Positions 43,112 to 53,661 of a stretch of 64,000 nt of DNA are shown here, in pieces. Below the pieces are notes generated by a model, which searched no databases, had not been told where the DNA came from, and was given only the letters and a program-made list of their open reading frames with translations. The stretch covers positions 137,400,738-137,464,737 of the forward strand of contig OY821520.1 of NCBI GenBank assembly GCA_963682025.1. Direction: 5' to 3'. The stretch comes from Cordilura impudica (taxonomy: Eukaryota > Arthropoda > Insecta > Diptera > Scathophagidae). Both the position numbers and the translations under genes were made by a program. Each line of letters opens with the position of its first letter. Position 1 is the first letter of the stretch.

Positions 43112-43775
43112 TTTTTACAAAGAAAAAAAATAACAAATAATTCATTATTATAAAAAGCAACAATTCTAAATTAATTAAAAAATCATTTTTATGCGATACC
43201 TTTTAAAAGTTTTACAGGAAAAAAAAAAAAAAAAGAAATGTACTCTTTTTCATGACTCTCGCTACAGAATTTAATCAAATTTTTGTTTAAACTAACAAAT
43301 CTTGATGGGTCAATGCGAAATTAAATAAGGTACAAGCGGCAAAAACAATTGTTAAAATCGGTGAAAAACTGAGGCCTGCAAGTAAATTTTACAAAATAAG
43401 TCCATCTCGTTCCACTGTGCGCTGGACCAGAAAAGCTCTATCACATTATTTGAAATAGTTTTAACTAATATCCTCTAGTTTGCGCAGCTTTTTTAAGATG
43501 CAACGCTGCACCAAAATTGTTCTACGGAAATTTTAGTGATATTTTTCTCGGAATGTACTCTGTATTGCGCAACTTTTGCCGTTAATTTTTTGAAAATCAA
43601 AAATATTTTTTTTTTCAAAATGCACTAGGATTGCAATCTTTAGGATCCGGTAGCCATCTGGTTTTTTGTCCAAAAATTTTTTTGCTATTTTTTCCGTAAA
43701 GGCCTCCTAAATCCTCATCAATAGGGGGCAAGCATTTTCAAATTCGAAAAAAAAAAAAACGAAATCGGCACGCGC
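43112..43775. other. Interior of the Tc1-type element, right of Helitron B
   Basis: AT-rich, no recognisable transposase part. A phrase at about 43305-43450 (CAAAAACAATTGTTAAAATCGG) shows no family resemblance. Confidence 0.45.
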
Positions 43776-44189
43776 TAATGCATAGTTCAAATTTTATAGA
43801 ACATTGAATCACATATTTCCAAATGTGTTATCATTTATGAACGCACTGTATATTACAAAATTTCAAAAATTTTTATAATACATTGTATTTGCAAATTATA
43901 TAAATTGTTATTATGCAAAAATAGGCCTGAAAGCTGAAAATATTTATTCAATATTTATGAAATCTTTATAGTCAGCAGAAATTAATACAAACAAATTATA
44001 AAAGACCCAACAAAGCTCGATTAAGAGTAATTTTTATTGTTTTTAAAATATAATTTTTCAGTATTCTGCGATGGTTTAATCAAGTAGGCTGAAACTTCTA
44101 ATTCAAATCAAAAGTTAGTAGTTTTAGCTAATAAAATAAGTGACTGCATATAATAATCATACCGAACATAAAAAACAAATATTTTTTGT

Positions 44190-44556
44190 TGATAGGCTAA
44201 GCGATTTCTTGTGACCGATATTTTGTTCCACCGTTTTATCCCGATTTTGACCAAACATGTATTATTTGAAAGTTACTTCTTTTTAGCCGATTTGCAGAGT
44301 TAGAGATTTTTAATTTTTTTCCTTTATTTTGTCTAAATTGCATTTAAAGTTGCTACTAACACATACATAAAATTATACAATTCATGTGTGTATTTAATAA
44401 ATTTGTTAATGTATTTTTAATAAAAATGAGTTTGTTTTTTTGTGATGATTTGTGAATTGGCTATAATTGGTTAGTATACGTTTAAGGTTTATATTTAATG
44501 AAAAAATAAAATTTCCTAGAATTTGCACACGAATTTCGAGGGATGGAATCTGCTAG
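44190..44556 (+). mobile_element. Helitron 3' fragment, copy B
   Basis: It shares ~370 bp with 61575-61936, from GGCTAAGCGATTTCTTGTGACCG to the terminus GGATGGAATCTGCTAG, followed by T. CTAG|T is a Helitron end. The 5' part is missing. Confidence 0.8.
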
Positions 44557-44786
44557 TGTAAAAAAAATTTATTTATTTTACAAGTATTTTCTCGACGTTT
44601 CTTCAATTTTTTTATCCTTTCAAGAGACGTTGTAACAAGAATATTTTTACATCACATTTAAATTAATTTTATTTTACTTTAAACATAAAATACAAAACAT
44701 TAAACTTTTAACATAAAATTTTTTAATAAACACGACCCAAAATATTATATCATATATAACATTTATATATATGAAGATGGTAAAAC

Positions 44787-44916
44787 GTGTGCCGAAGGAA
44801 GAAGGGAAGCAACAGTGCGGTACTTGGAAAAAATTAAAAGAGATTCACTTAAATATAAAAAATATTGCGATAGAACGGCTGAGAAGGATGGGAAGATGCC
44901 GTAAAGGGCTATCGAA
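44787..44916 (+). pseudogene. Possible coding relic with basic helical repeat
   Basis: One frame reads EGRREATVRYLEKIKRD, then SLKYKKYCDRTAEKDGKMP before a stop, and shifted frames continue with similar composition. The pattern resembles REKIKADPEKYAEYKRKDRER-type segments found in some insect mobile-element and host proteins. Weak evidence only. Confidence 0.3.
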
Positions 44917-45043
44917 ATTGACAAAGTTGCGCGATAAAGAAAAAAAAAAAACGATGCTAATGGAAAAGAGAAGCCTGAGCATTATATCTGTAAGCAAGCA
45001 TTGGGAAAAGCCGAATAAAGCTGTTGAAGGACTATTATATTAA

Positions 45044-45854
45044 AAGTAAGTTGAATAAGCAAATGCTAGTAAAGTCGATGTTTAAATTAAGTTCAGTTAA
45101 GTTCTAGTAACAGTTAAATAATCAGAATCCGTAAAGATAATAACATATTTATATATATAATTCCAAAGACGGATTAATTTGAACATCGTGACTTAAAGCA
45201 AACCAATTTTTTTTTTTATTACTTGTGAATATATGTTTTTCGGCACACCCTTTGTAAACCCTTTTTATATAGTTGACTCTATAAAAATACACTACTTCAA
45301 ATTTTTTCCCACTAATCGAAAAGCATAAATGCGTTTAAAGCGTGTTCTGTATTTTCACCGTAATACAGTGGTGATTACTTTAGGTTTGAATTAATCACTT
45401 AGACACCTACAAAGTCTGGCTGTCTCTCAATCGAGATATCATCTATCAGCATCGTCCTAGCCAAGTTTTATATTGTGTGTGTCGTCTTATTACATGTGTG
45501 GAACCTCAGAGTATTTGAAATAAGGACAAATATTATACCATTTTTGAATATATCGTGTCTGATTGGGAATTATCCATCGCAAAGAATTTCTCTGTTATCT
45601 ATCCCAGACACGACTGCTCTTATGTCGGCTAAGGATGAAAACAAGTCCTTAAAACATATGCCAGTTGCCTAGGTTTGAACATACCCCAATTTTCACTAAT
45701 TTGTGTAAAATGGACCAAAGTTCTAGAAATTAAATTAAAATGTTTAAAGTGAAATGTTCAGTATCCTTTTAAAAATGGTATTTCTAGCGACCGGTTTGAC
45801 GCAATAAATTCGGAAAAAGTATACTAATTCTTGACAAACGTAAGGCAAACATAA
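45044..45854. other. Unassigned stretch
   Basis: A 65-codon open frame at 45475-45672 has no recognisable domain. No repeat ends were seen. Confidence 0.4.
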
Positions 45855-45956
45855 ACTGATCAATACATTTTATTGCAAAAGACTTGAAAATGCCGAAAAG
45901 TGTTGTAAAAATTGTTCAAAAATATACAACAACAAAAAAATTAAGCGCAAAGTAAG
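45855..45956 (+). pseudogene. Tc1-like transposase helix-turn-helix scrap
   Basis: The frame reads IHFIAKDLKMPKSVVKIVQKY then TTTKKLSAK and a stop, close to the first helix-turn-helix of Tc1-like proteins (IA..L..PKS.V..I..KY..T). Nothing else of the gene is seen. Confidence 0.5.
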
Positions 45957-46132
45957 AATTTCTAAGCATTCACAAGAACCCTATAATTGCATCAATATTG
46001 TTAAATGAACAACCTCGCGATGTCAAGATATGGCTATCTACCTGGTGAATCAAGATAAATGAATAAAAGGACAAACTTGTAACATTCAGTTTACGGCCCG
46101 AAATCAGTCCCTCAGTTTCTCTGAACAAAGTT

Positions 46133-46604
46133 GTAATCCCACACACCAACGATGTCGTCTACGTTGGCATTCATTTGAATCGACGCCTTATATGGCGCAA
46201 ACACATTGAAGCAAAGAAAACCCACATAAAATAAAAGCTTCCGGCAAATAAACCACCAATTGAAACTGACACTTGAATACAAAGTTCTCTTATATAACAT
46301 TATAATAAAGCCAATATGGACATATGGTGTCCAGCTTTGGCGAAACGCATCCAAAACCAACAACGATGTTATTCAGAGGTCTCAATCGAGGATATTGCGA
46401 ATAATAACAAGAGCTCTTTGGTATATAAGGAATGAAAATATACACAAAGACTTGAATATAACTCCAGTGAAGGATAAAATCCCCCGTCTGCAAGCAAATT
46501 ACAAGATGAAATTGGAAACTCATCCGAATCCACTTGCAAGAAATCTGAAAAACACTACAGGTATAACACGTCTTCGACGAAATGATCTGCCTACAATACC
46601 GTAG
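46133..46604 (+). pseudogene. Jockey-type LINE, RT thumb and C-terminus fragment
   Basis: First frame: VVYVGIHLNRRLIWRKHIEAK (family YLGLHLD..L.W..HI..K). After a frameshift near 46230 it continues LEYKVLLYNIIIKPIWTYG, RILRIITRALWYIRNENIHK and HPNPLARNL to a stop at 46604. It is the same region as 3-350 and clearly homologous to it, though diverged. No 5' part remains. Confidence 0.85.
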
Positions 46605-46739
46605 GACGGGAGTACTGTTTTCTAGGATTTCTATTAATTTTTGTTTTCGTAGAATTTTAAAAAATTAAGAAAAAATAAAAGAATTTAATGAATTTATGAA
46701 CTTGAAGCGACATATTCCTTAAAAGGGAATTGCATTTGT

Positions 46740-47202
46740 TACATGAACATAATAACGGAGTTTTTGTGGCCTAAACTGGACATAGATATGAGCGACATGT
46801 GATTTCAACAGGACGGCACCATCTGCCATACCGTTGACGAAACAATCAATGTATTGGAGCAACGATTTCCAGACCGAATCATATCTCGTAATTCCGATGT
46901 CAGTAGGCTACGACGATCGTGCGATTTAACACGGTACGATTTCTTTCTTTGGAGTTTGTCAATAAATCACAAACAATTCCTTAGCTCAAGATTGAGATCC
47001 AACGCGTCATCGGTGAGATACAGCTACATATTTGTCAAAATGTGATCGAAAAGTTAATGACAATAGCAAGGACCTGTGTTCGGAACCGCGGGGGTCATTT
47101 TATTCTGTATATAACATTGTTACTAAAGACGTGAATAAATATATTATCATTCGTTCGAAAAAAAAAAACAGTTTCATTTTTAAATTATTGGGTCACCCTT
47201 TA
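46740..47202 (+). pseudogene. DD41D mariner fragment, catalytic C-terminus and right end
   Basis: The frame reads WPKLDIDMSDMWFQQDGTICH, then DETINVLEQRFPDRIISRN and RRSCDLTRYDFFLW. The spacing between the last two catalytic aspartates is again 41 residues, as in 6482-7567, but the sequence is clearly diverged. The right end GGTCACCCTT at 47191-47200 followed by TA matches the inverted repeat of that group (AAGGGTGA). The 5' two thirds are missing. Confidence 0.75.
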
Positions 47203-47234
47203 CAAAGTTTCATTAAAATATATGTACAATTGTA

Positions 47235-47365
47235 AACTGGACCGGTTGAACAACGTTAAATCGACTTAGAGGAGTTGTGTTTTGGTCAAGTATCTTTGGT
47301 TGTATGTAACATTAACATGAACTAATTATACTCTGACCACAAACTGTTATAGCGTACAGAAAAAT
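47235..47365 (-). repeat. R-family repeat, very diverged scrap
   Basis: Phrases AACAACGTTAAATCGACTTAG, TTGGTCAAGTATCTTTGG and ATTATACTCTGACCACAAAC follow the order of the distal R consensus. Confidence 0.5.
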
Positions 47366-47900
47366 AAAAATAAATTTGTTTGTTCATGTCTTTTTTGGTG
47401 GTTTTTTCGTTGTATTGGACATTATATCAGGCATGAAATTGTTTATCGTAATAATAGACGGCTTTAAAAGTAAATTAAGAAAAAATCGAACAAAAAGCAT
47501 ATTTTACAAAAATAAAATTATCGACGTTATTATGGGCTTCAAGGAAAGTGTATAAAAAGATTTAAGATTAAAATCCAAACAATTAATTTTTTGCATATTG
47601 TTTTCACGATTTCATGTTGGAAATAAAATGATAAAATTACTGCTGTGTAGTTCTCTCATCTTGCAACAAGCAAACAAGTTCTAGTCATTACGGTCGGTTT
47701 TAAATTCCTTAGCATTAAATCCCGTTATAGATTTAAGTGAAATGGAGACACCGTGGATATAATCTACTGACAGTTAATATTTTTTCCTTTAGTCATTCCA
47801 CTTGGGAATAGAGGGCTTTAACAAGAACATTCCAACTTAACCTATCATTAGATACAACTATTTCGTCAAACGATTTGTTTTGGATATTGAGTTCTTGTAG
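47366..47900. other. Unassigned stretch
   Basis: No motif recognised. It may contain 5' parts of the decayed LINE that follows. Confidence 0.4.
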
Positions 47901-47928
47901 GGCGTTCCTATATTACCAATGAAAATTA

Positions 47929-48121
47929 TTGAAAAATGGCAAATTAAATCTATGTTATGAGAGCTCCACATGCCTTGCAGTAACTAATACAATTCAGACC
48001 TGCTCCTCGGAAGCTCTCAGTGCCATACTTCATACTAGTCCTTCTGACATGCATATAATGGCAATCTCTGCCAGTAGTGAGATTGGCTGCTACAGGTTCG
48101 TGGAACGTCAGAACCTATGGA
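47929..48121 (+). pseudogene. Decayed LINE, segment between RT and RNase H (part 1)
   Basis: The frame contains CSSEALSAILHTSPSDMHIM and ISASSEIGCYRFVER, matching the connection region of R1/I-type LINEs (T.EAL.AIL...P.D......A..AA.RL). It is cut by the hAT-like element and resumes at 50544. Confidence 0.6.
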
Positions 48122-49152
48122 CATTATGGGTATAACTTTTTTACATTTTTCGCGAATTTCAAAAGGTACCTATCATAGCTGTATAGACCATGGAAAAATA
48201 TGATGAACTGCGTCATTACTTTTTCGCTGACGTTAAAAAAGTTCCCGCCACCAACGCAATGAACTTTGAAGTTTATACTTTTTTATTATTTAGAATTATA
48301 TATTAAACTTAGACCAAAATAACTTAATTTTTATACGCCAGGAGCGCAAAAATGTAACAGTATTAGTGCTTATTGTTAAAGTCGATAATCGAAGTAGTTT
48401 TTAAGATGCAGGGATCTAAAGATAAAGACTGCAAATCATACATAATAAATTAAAAAAAAAACCTTTTTTTTTCAAAATTTTGAATTATTATTTTTTTAAT
48501 AAAAATCAAATTCAAGGAGGCCCTGTAATTAATGATAGTTATTAATTCATATAATTATAGAATATGACTCAGTTAATGATGATGACAATTACACACCTTC
48601 AGAAAGAGAAAAACATGTGAAGAAACCTTAAATCCAGCTGTTAACCTAGTAAGTCAAGTACATGTAAGCACAAAAAAAAGCTGCCAAAATTTGTAAGCCT
48701 CTAGCAGAATCAAGAGTTAATATATCAACACCATCCCAAGCCGGTATATATAAAGCTGTGGTGAAATCCGCTGAACGAGAAGAAATTTTTTATTAAGAAA
48801 CTTTGCAAAATGAATTTTGGTTTATTCACTTTGATGGGAAAAAAATAGATGATAAAGGAATTCAGGTGATAGTTGTAAAAAATGAATGAAAATAAATAAA
48901 ATTAGCCGTACTTGTTTTGGACAATGGTAAAGCCTTAACCTTATTTAATGGTATTAAAGAAGTTTTGAATAAATTCAATTTATGGAATTCAATAAAAAAT
49001 GATCGTCTGCGATACGACCAGCGTAAACACTGGGAAAAAAAATGGAGTTGTAACTCTATTCCAGAACCATTGTGTATCAATGGGTTTAGTTCCACCACTA
49101 TAACTATATTAGCTGCCAGCATCATATTCTTGATCTTGTATTAAGATATATA

Positions 49153-49262
49153 ATGGACGAATGCTTGGAAGGAAAGCCTTCCTCGCTAGAATTTGTTATG
49201 ACATATAATGGACGAATGCTTGGAAGGAAAGCCTTCCTCGCTAGAATTTGTTATGATTTTGT
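49153..49262. repeat. 55-bp tandem duplication inside the hAT-like gene
   Basis: ATGGACGAATGCTTGGAAGG starts at 49153 and again at 49208. The first 49 bases of the unit are identical in both. The length is not a multiple of three, so the second copy is read in another frame. Confidence 0.95.
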
Positions 49263-49669
49263 TCATGAATTGATAAATAACTACGAAGATCTTAAGAAAA
49301 GTTACAAACAGAATGAAGAACGAATCAAAGTTGAACACATAAATTGGCGTGATGATATGCAGTACTTATATGAACTTGGTAAAGCTTTTACATACTATCA
49401 GAAAAATAAAAAATTTCCATACATTAACTTTAAAGCAATACCACCAATACACAATGCTCGATGGAACTCGAGAGCCATTTTAGCAATATTGACCTTTATA
49501 CTTATTCCAAAATATCGCCAAAAATTATATAACATTTGTGAGTTCGTATGTGGTCCGTGGTACGATGTTTGGTTTTCCGATCATTGTTTTACAGAACATA
49601 TGCCGATGAAGTGGAATGTATTTTCAGATTCGTGCATGTTACAAATTGAGCACATACCATCTGTATTAC

Positions 49670-50086
49670 TCATGCGTTAAGATTCAGTAAGCCACCTCTA
49701 GCCCTTATAATTAATCTGGTAGCTCGAGAGGAAAACTCAGCAGTGAGTTTAGGTGTTACATTATAATCAAGGTGTGAGTAAAAGTCGTGGAATTGTGAAT
49801 TTGAAGCATTGAAAGCGAAATTATATGTGTATTTTAATTTAAGTAGATGTATTAGTTCTTCCCAATATACACATAGAGGATCGTTGCTATTTGGAGGACG
49901 AAACTGTAGCAGGTTACACAAATTTGACCACTCTTTTGCCCAGTATTCATTCAGTTCTATAACTTTTTCAGCCAATATTCGTGGAAGTCTATGGGGACTT
50001 AGAGATAAAACTTTGTTTATATAGCAAAAATGAATTTTTAGAGTTGAAATAAACAAGGAATTGAGGCCAGTTTTCAAGTATAACAT
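49670..50086 (-). CDS. Unrecognised 138-codon ORF inside hAT-like copy 2, opposite strand
   Basis: The frame is open over 138 codons in a segment that has no counterpart in copy 1. It contains KVIELNEYWAKEWSNLCNLL, PLCVYWEELIHLLKLKYTYN, SNSQFHDFYSHLDYNVTPKL and FSSRATRLIIRARGGLLNLNA. The composition is amino-acid-diverse rather than low-complexity, which suggests real coding ancestry. I see no catalytic motif, signal peptide or membrane segment. It could be part of another mobile element inserted in inverse orientation or a captured host fragment. No function is proposed. Confidence 0.35.
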   Translation of the reverse strand: MLYLKTGLNSLFISTLKIHFCYINKVLSLSPHRLPRILAEKVIELNEYWAKEWSNLCNLLQFRPPNSNDPLCVYWEELIHLLKLKYTYNFAFNASNSQFHDFYSHLDYNVTPKLTAEFSSRATRLIIRARGGLLNLNA

Positions 50087-50543
50087 GTAGTTAGGGTAGT
50101 GGTTGGTAGGTATGACATTTTTTTAATGAAAAATCTAAATAATTTTTCCACATCATCGTGTCTTTTATATCCCCACTAGACATTGGGTTCAGGAACCATC
50201 AGCGATACCGCTGAAAGAGCAATCAAAACGGTACATGATATATATCCGCTATGTAAATCTTCACGCACATTAAATTTGAAGTTCATTACATATAACAAAT
50301 AATTATGCAAAAGTGTAAATGTTTGTTCAACTTTAATTTATGTACTTATAATAAGTGAAGGAAATTAATTTAAAAAAAATTAAATATTTTTTTTTCTTCT
50401 TGAGGACTTTTAGAAATTTGCTTGGTGGCGGGAACCTTTTTTGTGCAAATGACCTCGGAATATGGTTTTTATGGTCAAAACATAATGGGCTACAACGTAG
50501 TTATGGGTACTAATAATGCAAAAAAAAAGTTATATCCCTAATG

Positions 50544-50735
50544 GAAATGCTGGGCTTTTCAATCGCTTAGATTGACTATTTTATATCTAGACTGGGTTTC
50601 AAAAGATCTTTGCCTACAAGAAAGGATTGGGGTAGGTGTAATCTGATGGCAGGGCAGGACAGTCGCGCCTTCACTGATGGCTCAAAGCTAAGTTGTGATT
50701 TCCGTAGAGGTGTCTTTTCCAATAATCCTGTATAA
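50544..50735 (+). pseudogene. Decayed LINE, start of RNase H domain (part 2)
   Basis: After frame changes the frame reads SRLGFKRSLPTRKDWG and QDSRAFTDGSKLSCDFRRGVF. FTDGSK is the first catalytic Asp block of LINE RNase H domains. It is interrupted right after GVFS by repeat X copy 2. Confidence 0.7.
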
Positions 50736-51680
50736 TCTCTACGAAAACTTACCCTTATGTGCTCCTAGGGTTAAAATAATCCAAAATTCAACAGTATATA
50801 TGCAAAATATTTAAATTATTTAACTAAATCGTCTTATACTAGGTTGGGGTCATTTGTGGCGCCAAGTCCAAATGGGTTAATGACGTTAAATAATAAAATC
50901 ATCATAAACATCAAATCATAAAAATCGGTAAAATATAGCACAATTTTATTTTCCAACCCATAGTAATGGTTTCATCTAGTTTACTAGAACAATGAGTTTT
51001 TTAAATAAGCCAAAATTCAAAGTTTGGTCTCGGTAAGGAATGGGTTAATGCTGTTCGATTTATTTAAAATTTTTAGCATGGACATTTTGTTATTATATTT
51101 TAAGCGTAACATCTATAAATTCAACAGCACTTACAAAATATTTGAATTTTTTGAATACATTGTATTTTATTAGCTTGGGGTCGTATGCTAGTCCAAAAGG
51201 ATTAATGGTGTTATATTATCTTTCTCAGAAACCCTAGGTGATTAAGATAAAATATAACATTTAAAAGTAGAAAACTGACAAATTGTTGATACAACGTATT
51301 TAGAAAGAGTACATTTACTGAATATTTCACGAAAAACTCATTTATCACGAAATCCGCAAAAAAAATTCTTTGTAAAAAAAAATTTAGGCAAAGGAATTTG
51401 CCTAGAAATGCACACAGTTAATCTCTGTATGTATATTTAACAAAACTTTAACGTGCCAGATCCATTTTTTGAAATTTTGTTTAAGAAATTTTGTTTAAAT
51501 TTTCAAAATTTTATCAAAAAAATTTATACATCTTTGGTCTCATATCGCGATAGGTTAACAACGTGGTAATAAAACATATCTGAGTACTGGTAGGTATAGA
51601 GACCAAAAAAATTATAGTTTTTATCAATTTGTTAAAGCTGAAAAAATGTTCATTACATTTCATGACCTAGAGTTTTTTGG

Positions 51681-52818
51681 GATTTGCGGAAAATTTTCCG
51701 AAAACAATTTCCCGAAAAGAATTTCCCGAAGACAATTTCCCGAAATTATAATTTTCCGAACACAATTTCCCGAAATGACAATTTCCCGAAATTACAATTT
51801 CCCGAACACTATTTCCGGAACACAATTTCCCGAAATTACAATTTCCCGAAACACAATTTCCCGAACACAATTTCCCGAAACTACAATTTCCCGAAATTAC
51901 TATTTCTTCAAATAGCTTGTTGATGGCATTTCCGAAACAATACAATCAGTAGTTCCGCCCGGAGCGCGAGCAATCAGTTCATGACCACTTGATGCAGTGG
52001 TCCGGGCAAGATCTTTCAGCTCATTAACGATTTTTCCTTTAGCAACGAAAGCCGCTTCGGCACTGTGATTGTGAAGAGTCCGGTACAACGTTTTCCTCGA
52101 TAAAGGATACAACGCCAATAAACGCTATCAACGGACTGACCGTCGTCATGATACAAGAAACCATTGAGAAGCAACCTCGGTTTACCTTTTTCGCTATCCA
52201 CGAATTCGAGTGGCATAGTAACTGAGTATTACAACCCAAATAACTAAAAAACTTCGCTATGTAAGGTGGTAAAGATTCCGTAGCAGCTACTGCATGGGCA
52301 GAGTGTGTTGGAGTGAGCGTTATCCGTCGGGAGGTCTGAATACCGAAGGGTTCAAAATCACAATGAAAAAATAAGCGTGTGACACTCCAATAAATAGGTC
52401 CAGATGACGAGGAAGGGTGGAAGAGGAAGGGCGGGGTGCGGGGTGGGGGAATTGTTTTTCGAGAAGTCGTATACCCGGGAAATTGTTTTTTCAAGAAATC
52501 GTATGCAGCAAGTTTTTTTTATGAGGGAAATTAAGAATATATGGGAAATTGTAATCTAAAAATAGGGAAATTGTAATTTCGGGAAATTGTTTTCGGAAAA
52601 TTGTAATTTCGGGAAATTGTTTTCGGAAAATTGTAATTTCGGGAAATTGTTTTCGGGAAATTGTAATTTCGGGAAATTGTTTTCGGGAAATTGTAATTTC
52701 GGGAAATTGTTTTCGGGGAATTGTTTTTTCGGGGAATTTTTTTGGGCAATTGTTTTCGGGAAATTGTATTTGGGAAATTGTTTTCGGGGAATTGTTTTCG
52801 GAAAATTTTCCGCAGAGG
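51681..52818 (-). mobile_element. Mutator-like foldback element with TTTCCCGAAA arrays
   Basis: Terminal inverted repeats TGCGGAAAATTTTCCG (51685 and, inverted, 52814) lead into arrays of ~14-17-bp units (ACAATTTCCCGAAATT) about 210 bp long on the left and, inverted, about 280 bp on the right. Near-identical 9-bp flanks GTTTTTTGG (51672-51680) and GGTTTTTGG (52819-52827) fit the 9-10-bp duplications of Mutator-like elements. The centre holds a FLYWCH zinc-finger remnant. Repeat X copy 1 shows the empty site. Confidence 0.8.
51913..52216 (-). pseudogene. FLYWCH zinc-finger remnant of a Mutator-like transposase
   Basis: From the Met at 52216 the frame reads MPLEFVDSEKGKPRLLLNGFL, then YHDDGQSVDSVYWRCILYRG and KRC. 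The expected next block, LHNHSAEAAFVAKGKIVNE, is found one frame over, followed by LKDLARTTASSGHELIA. This is the FLYWCH pattern (F....G...L...GF.Y...WRC......C......HNH) with the Cys2 and His2 ligands present but split by a frameshift near 52085. In insect Mutator-like (Phantom-type) transposases a FLYWCH finger precedes the MULE catalytic domain. Here everything after ~70 residues is missing, so the element is a deletion derivative. Confidence 0.8.
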
Positions 52819-53139
52819 GGTTTTTGGAACAAAAGTGGTGTTGGTCATTTGTTATTTCTTGGCGAGATTTTGTTCAATTTTTTAGTACTGATATTGATTA
52901 ATACAGCAACTTGTCGAAAAAATTAAACCAAAGAACGAAATTTTCGTAAAATCTGAAAAAGTCATATATTCCACACTTTAAACTTTCAGTCGCGATGAGG
53001 CACCTCTAAATTTTTTTTTTGATTGACCCAAAACTTTTTATTTCTCAGTTTTTTTGCTATTCTCATATTTCCAGAGGGTGAGGGCGAGAGTTTGAACACA
53101 TTTTATATTAAGGGCCAACCTAACGTACATACGTAAGAT

Positions 53140-53610
53140 AGAGGGAAATATAGGCATCTTTGCCAGCAAATAGGAAGCTCTTCTCTCACTCCCTCTCTCA
53201 ACTCTCACATAAAATCTTCCGTTATGGTAGAACAGTGTAACCAGGAACTGTCAGCGCTAAGCCGCCTTTCCATTATTACTCTCGTACAGGTCCCTCGCCA
53301 TAGGGATTTTTATGGTAATGATTAGGCAGGAGTACTAGCAAGAAGAGGTTCTGCTCTTGAAGATTCTTCTGTGGTATCAATCGCCACACCACTGGCAACT
53401 CGTAAGGGAGGAATCTTATTGCACTTCCTACGAACAGCGGAAAACAGATGGAAGAATATTGACACATGCAGGACTGGAATGCAGACGTGGCCTAACTATA
53501 ACTTAAGCGTGGGGGGCGCTTTGGTTTGTAAGGTTGTAATACCTTTTTTTAATTTTTTTCTAAATGTAGAGCATGTCGAGAGTGGTTGTGTTAAAATTTC
53601 AATTAAATTG
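53140..53610 (+). pseudogene. Decayed LINE, remainder of RNase H domain (part 3)
   Basis: The frame reads IITLVQVPRHRDFYGND, a stop, AGVLARRGSALED, and further on LRTAENRWKNIDTCRTGMQTW then PNYN. This matches the family's I.L.WVPGH..I.GNE.AD.LA..GS and W....T.C......WP. It continues the domain that began at 50640 before repeat X inserted. Confidence 0.7.
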
Positions 53611-53661
53611 GAGCTAAACTAACGCAGCTACAGCATTTCAAGTGACCGGCCTCATACGGTA

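Larger units (their letters stand above)
38480..43848 (-). mobile_element. Tc1-type transposon with ~72-bp TIRs, filled by younger insertions
   Basis: The left end CAGTGCGTTCATAAATGA (38480) has its exact inverse at the right end (43848). The arms stay alignable for about 72 bp, down to ACTATGCAT. TA flanks both sides (38478-38479, 43849-43850). Minus-strand Tc1 transposase remnants lie at 38950-39655. A Helitron with its own internal insertions (39915-43111) accounts for 3.2 kb of the 5.4 kb. Confidence 0.88.
48600..50300 (+). pseudogene. hAT-like transposase relic, copy 2
   Basis: It has the same block order as copy 1: TPSQAGIYKAVVKSAER, FHFDGKKIDDKGIQVIVVKN-like sequence (read with corrections as needed), LTLFNGIKEVLNKFNLWNS, a damaged DTTSVNTGKKNGV region, WRDDMQYLYELGKAF, ARWNSRAILAILTFIL and, after the foreign segment, ERAIKTVHDIYPLCKSSRT. 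RWNS is a conserved hAT phrase. A 55-bp tandem duplication (49153-49262) and several stops break it. It is diverged from copy 1, so the two are separate old insertions. Confidence 0.65.
48122..50543 (+). mobile_element. hAT-like DNA transposon, copy 2
   Basis: The ends CATTATGGGTATAACTTTTT and (inverse) CATTAGGGATATAACTTTTT match copy 1. The subterminal phrase TTCCCGCCACC near 48243 has its inverse GGTGGCGGGAA near 50425. ATGGA occurs immediately left and at the right end, but an eight-base duplication is not clear. The element interrupts a LINE. Its 3' half contains a foreign ~600-bp segment (49590-50180). Confidence 0.72.
50740..53125 (+). repeat. Non-coding repeat X, copy 2, split by a foldback element
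   Basis: Left part 50740-51680 and right part 52819-53125 match 21090-22345 in order and orientation (CTACGAAAACTTACCCTT... CCATAGTAATGG... then TTGGCGAGATTTTGTTC... AAGGGCCAACCTAACGTACAT). It sits inside the RNase H region of a LINE. Confidence 0.78.

Noticed and set aside
44771..45043. 90-codon Lys-rich ORF
   Set aside because: A different frame of the same segment fits a known basic helical pattern better, and an A12 run drives the lysines. At most a relic, listed separately with low confidence.
49153..49262. Possible 55-bp target-site duplication
   Set aside because: The two units are directly adjacent with nothing between, so this is a local tandem duplication, not a mark of insertion.
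52039..52494. 151-codon minus-strand ORF inside the foldback element
   Set aside because: It overlaps the FLYWCH remnant in another frame and reads through array sequence. No domain is recognisable.
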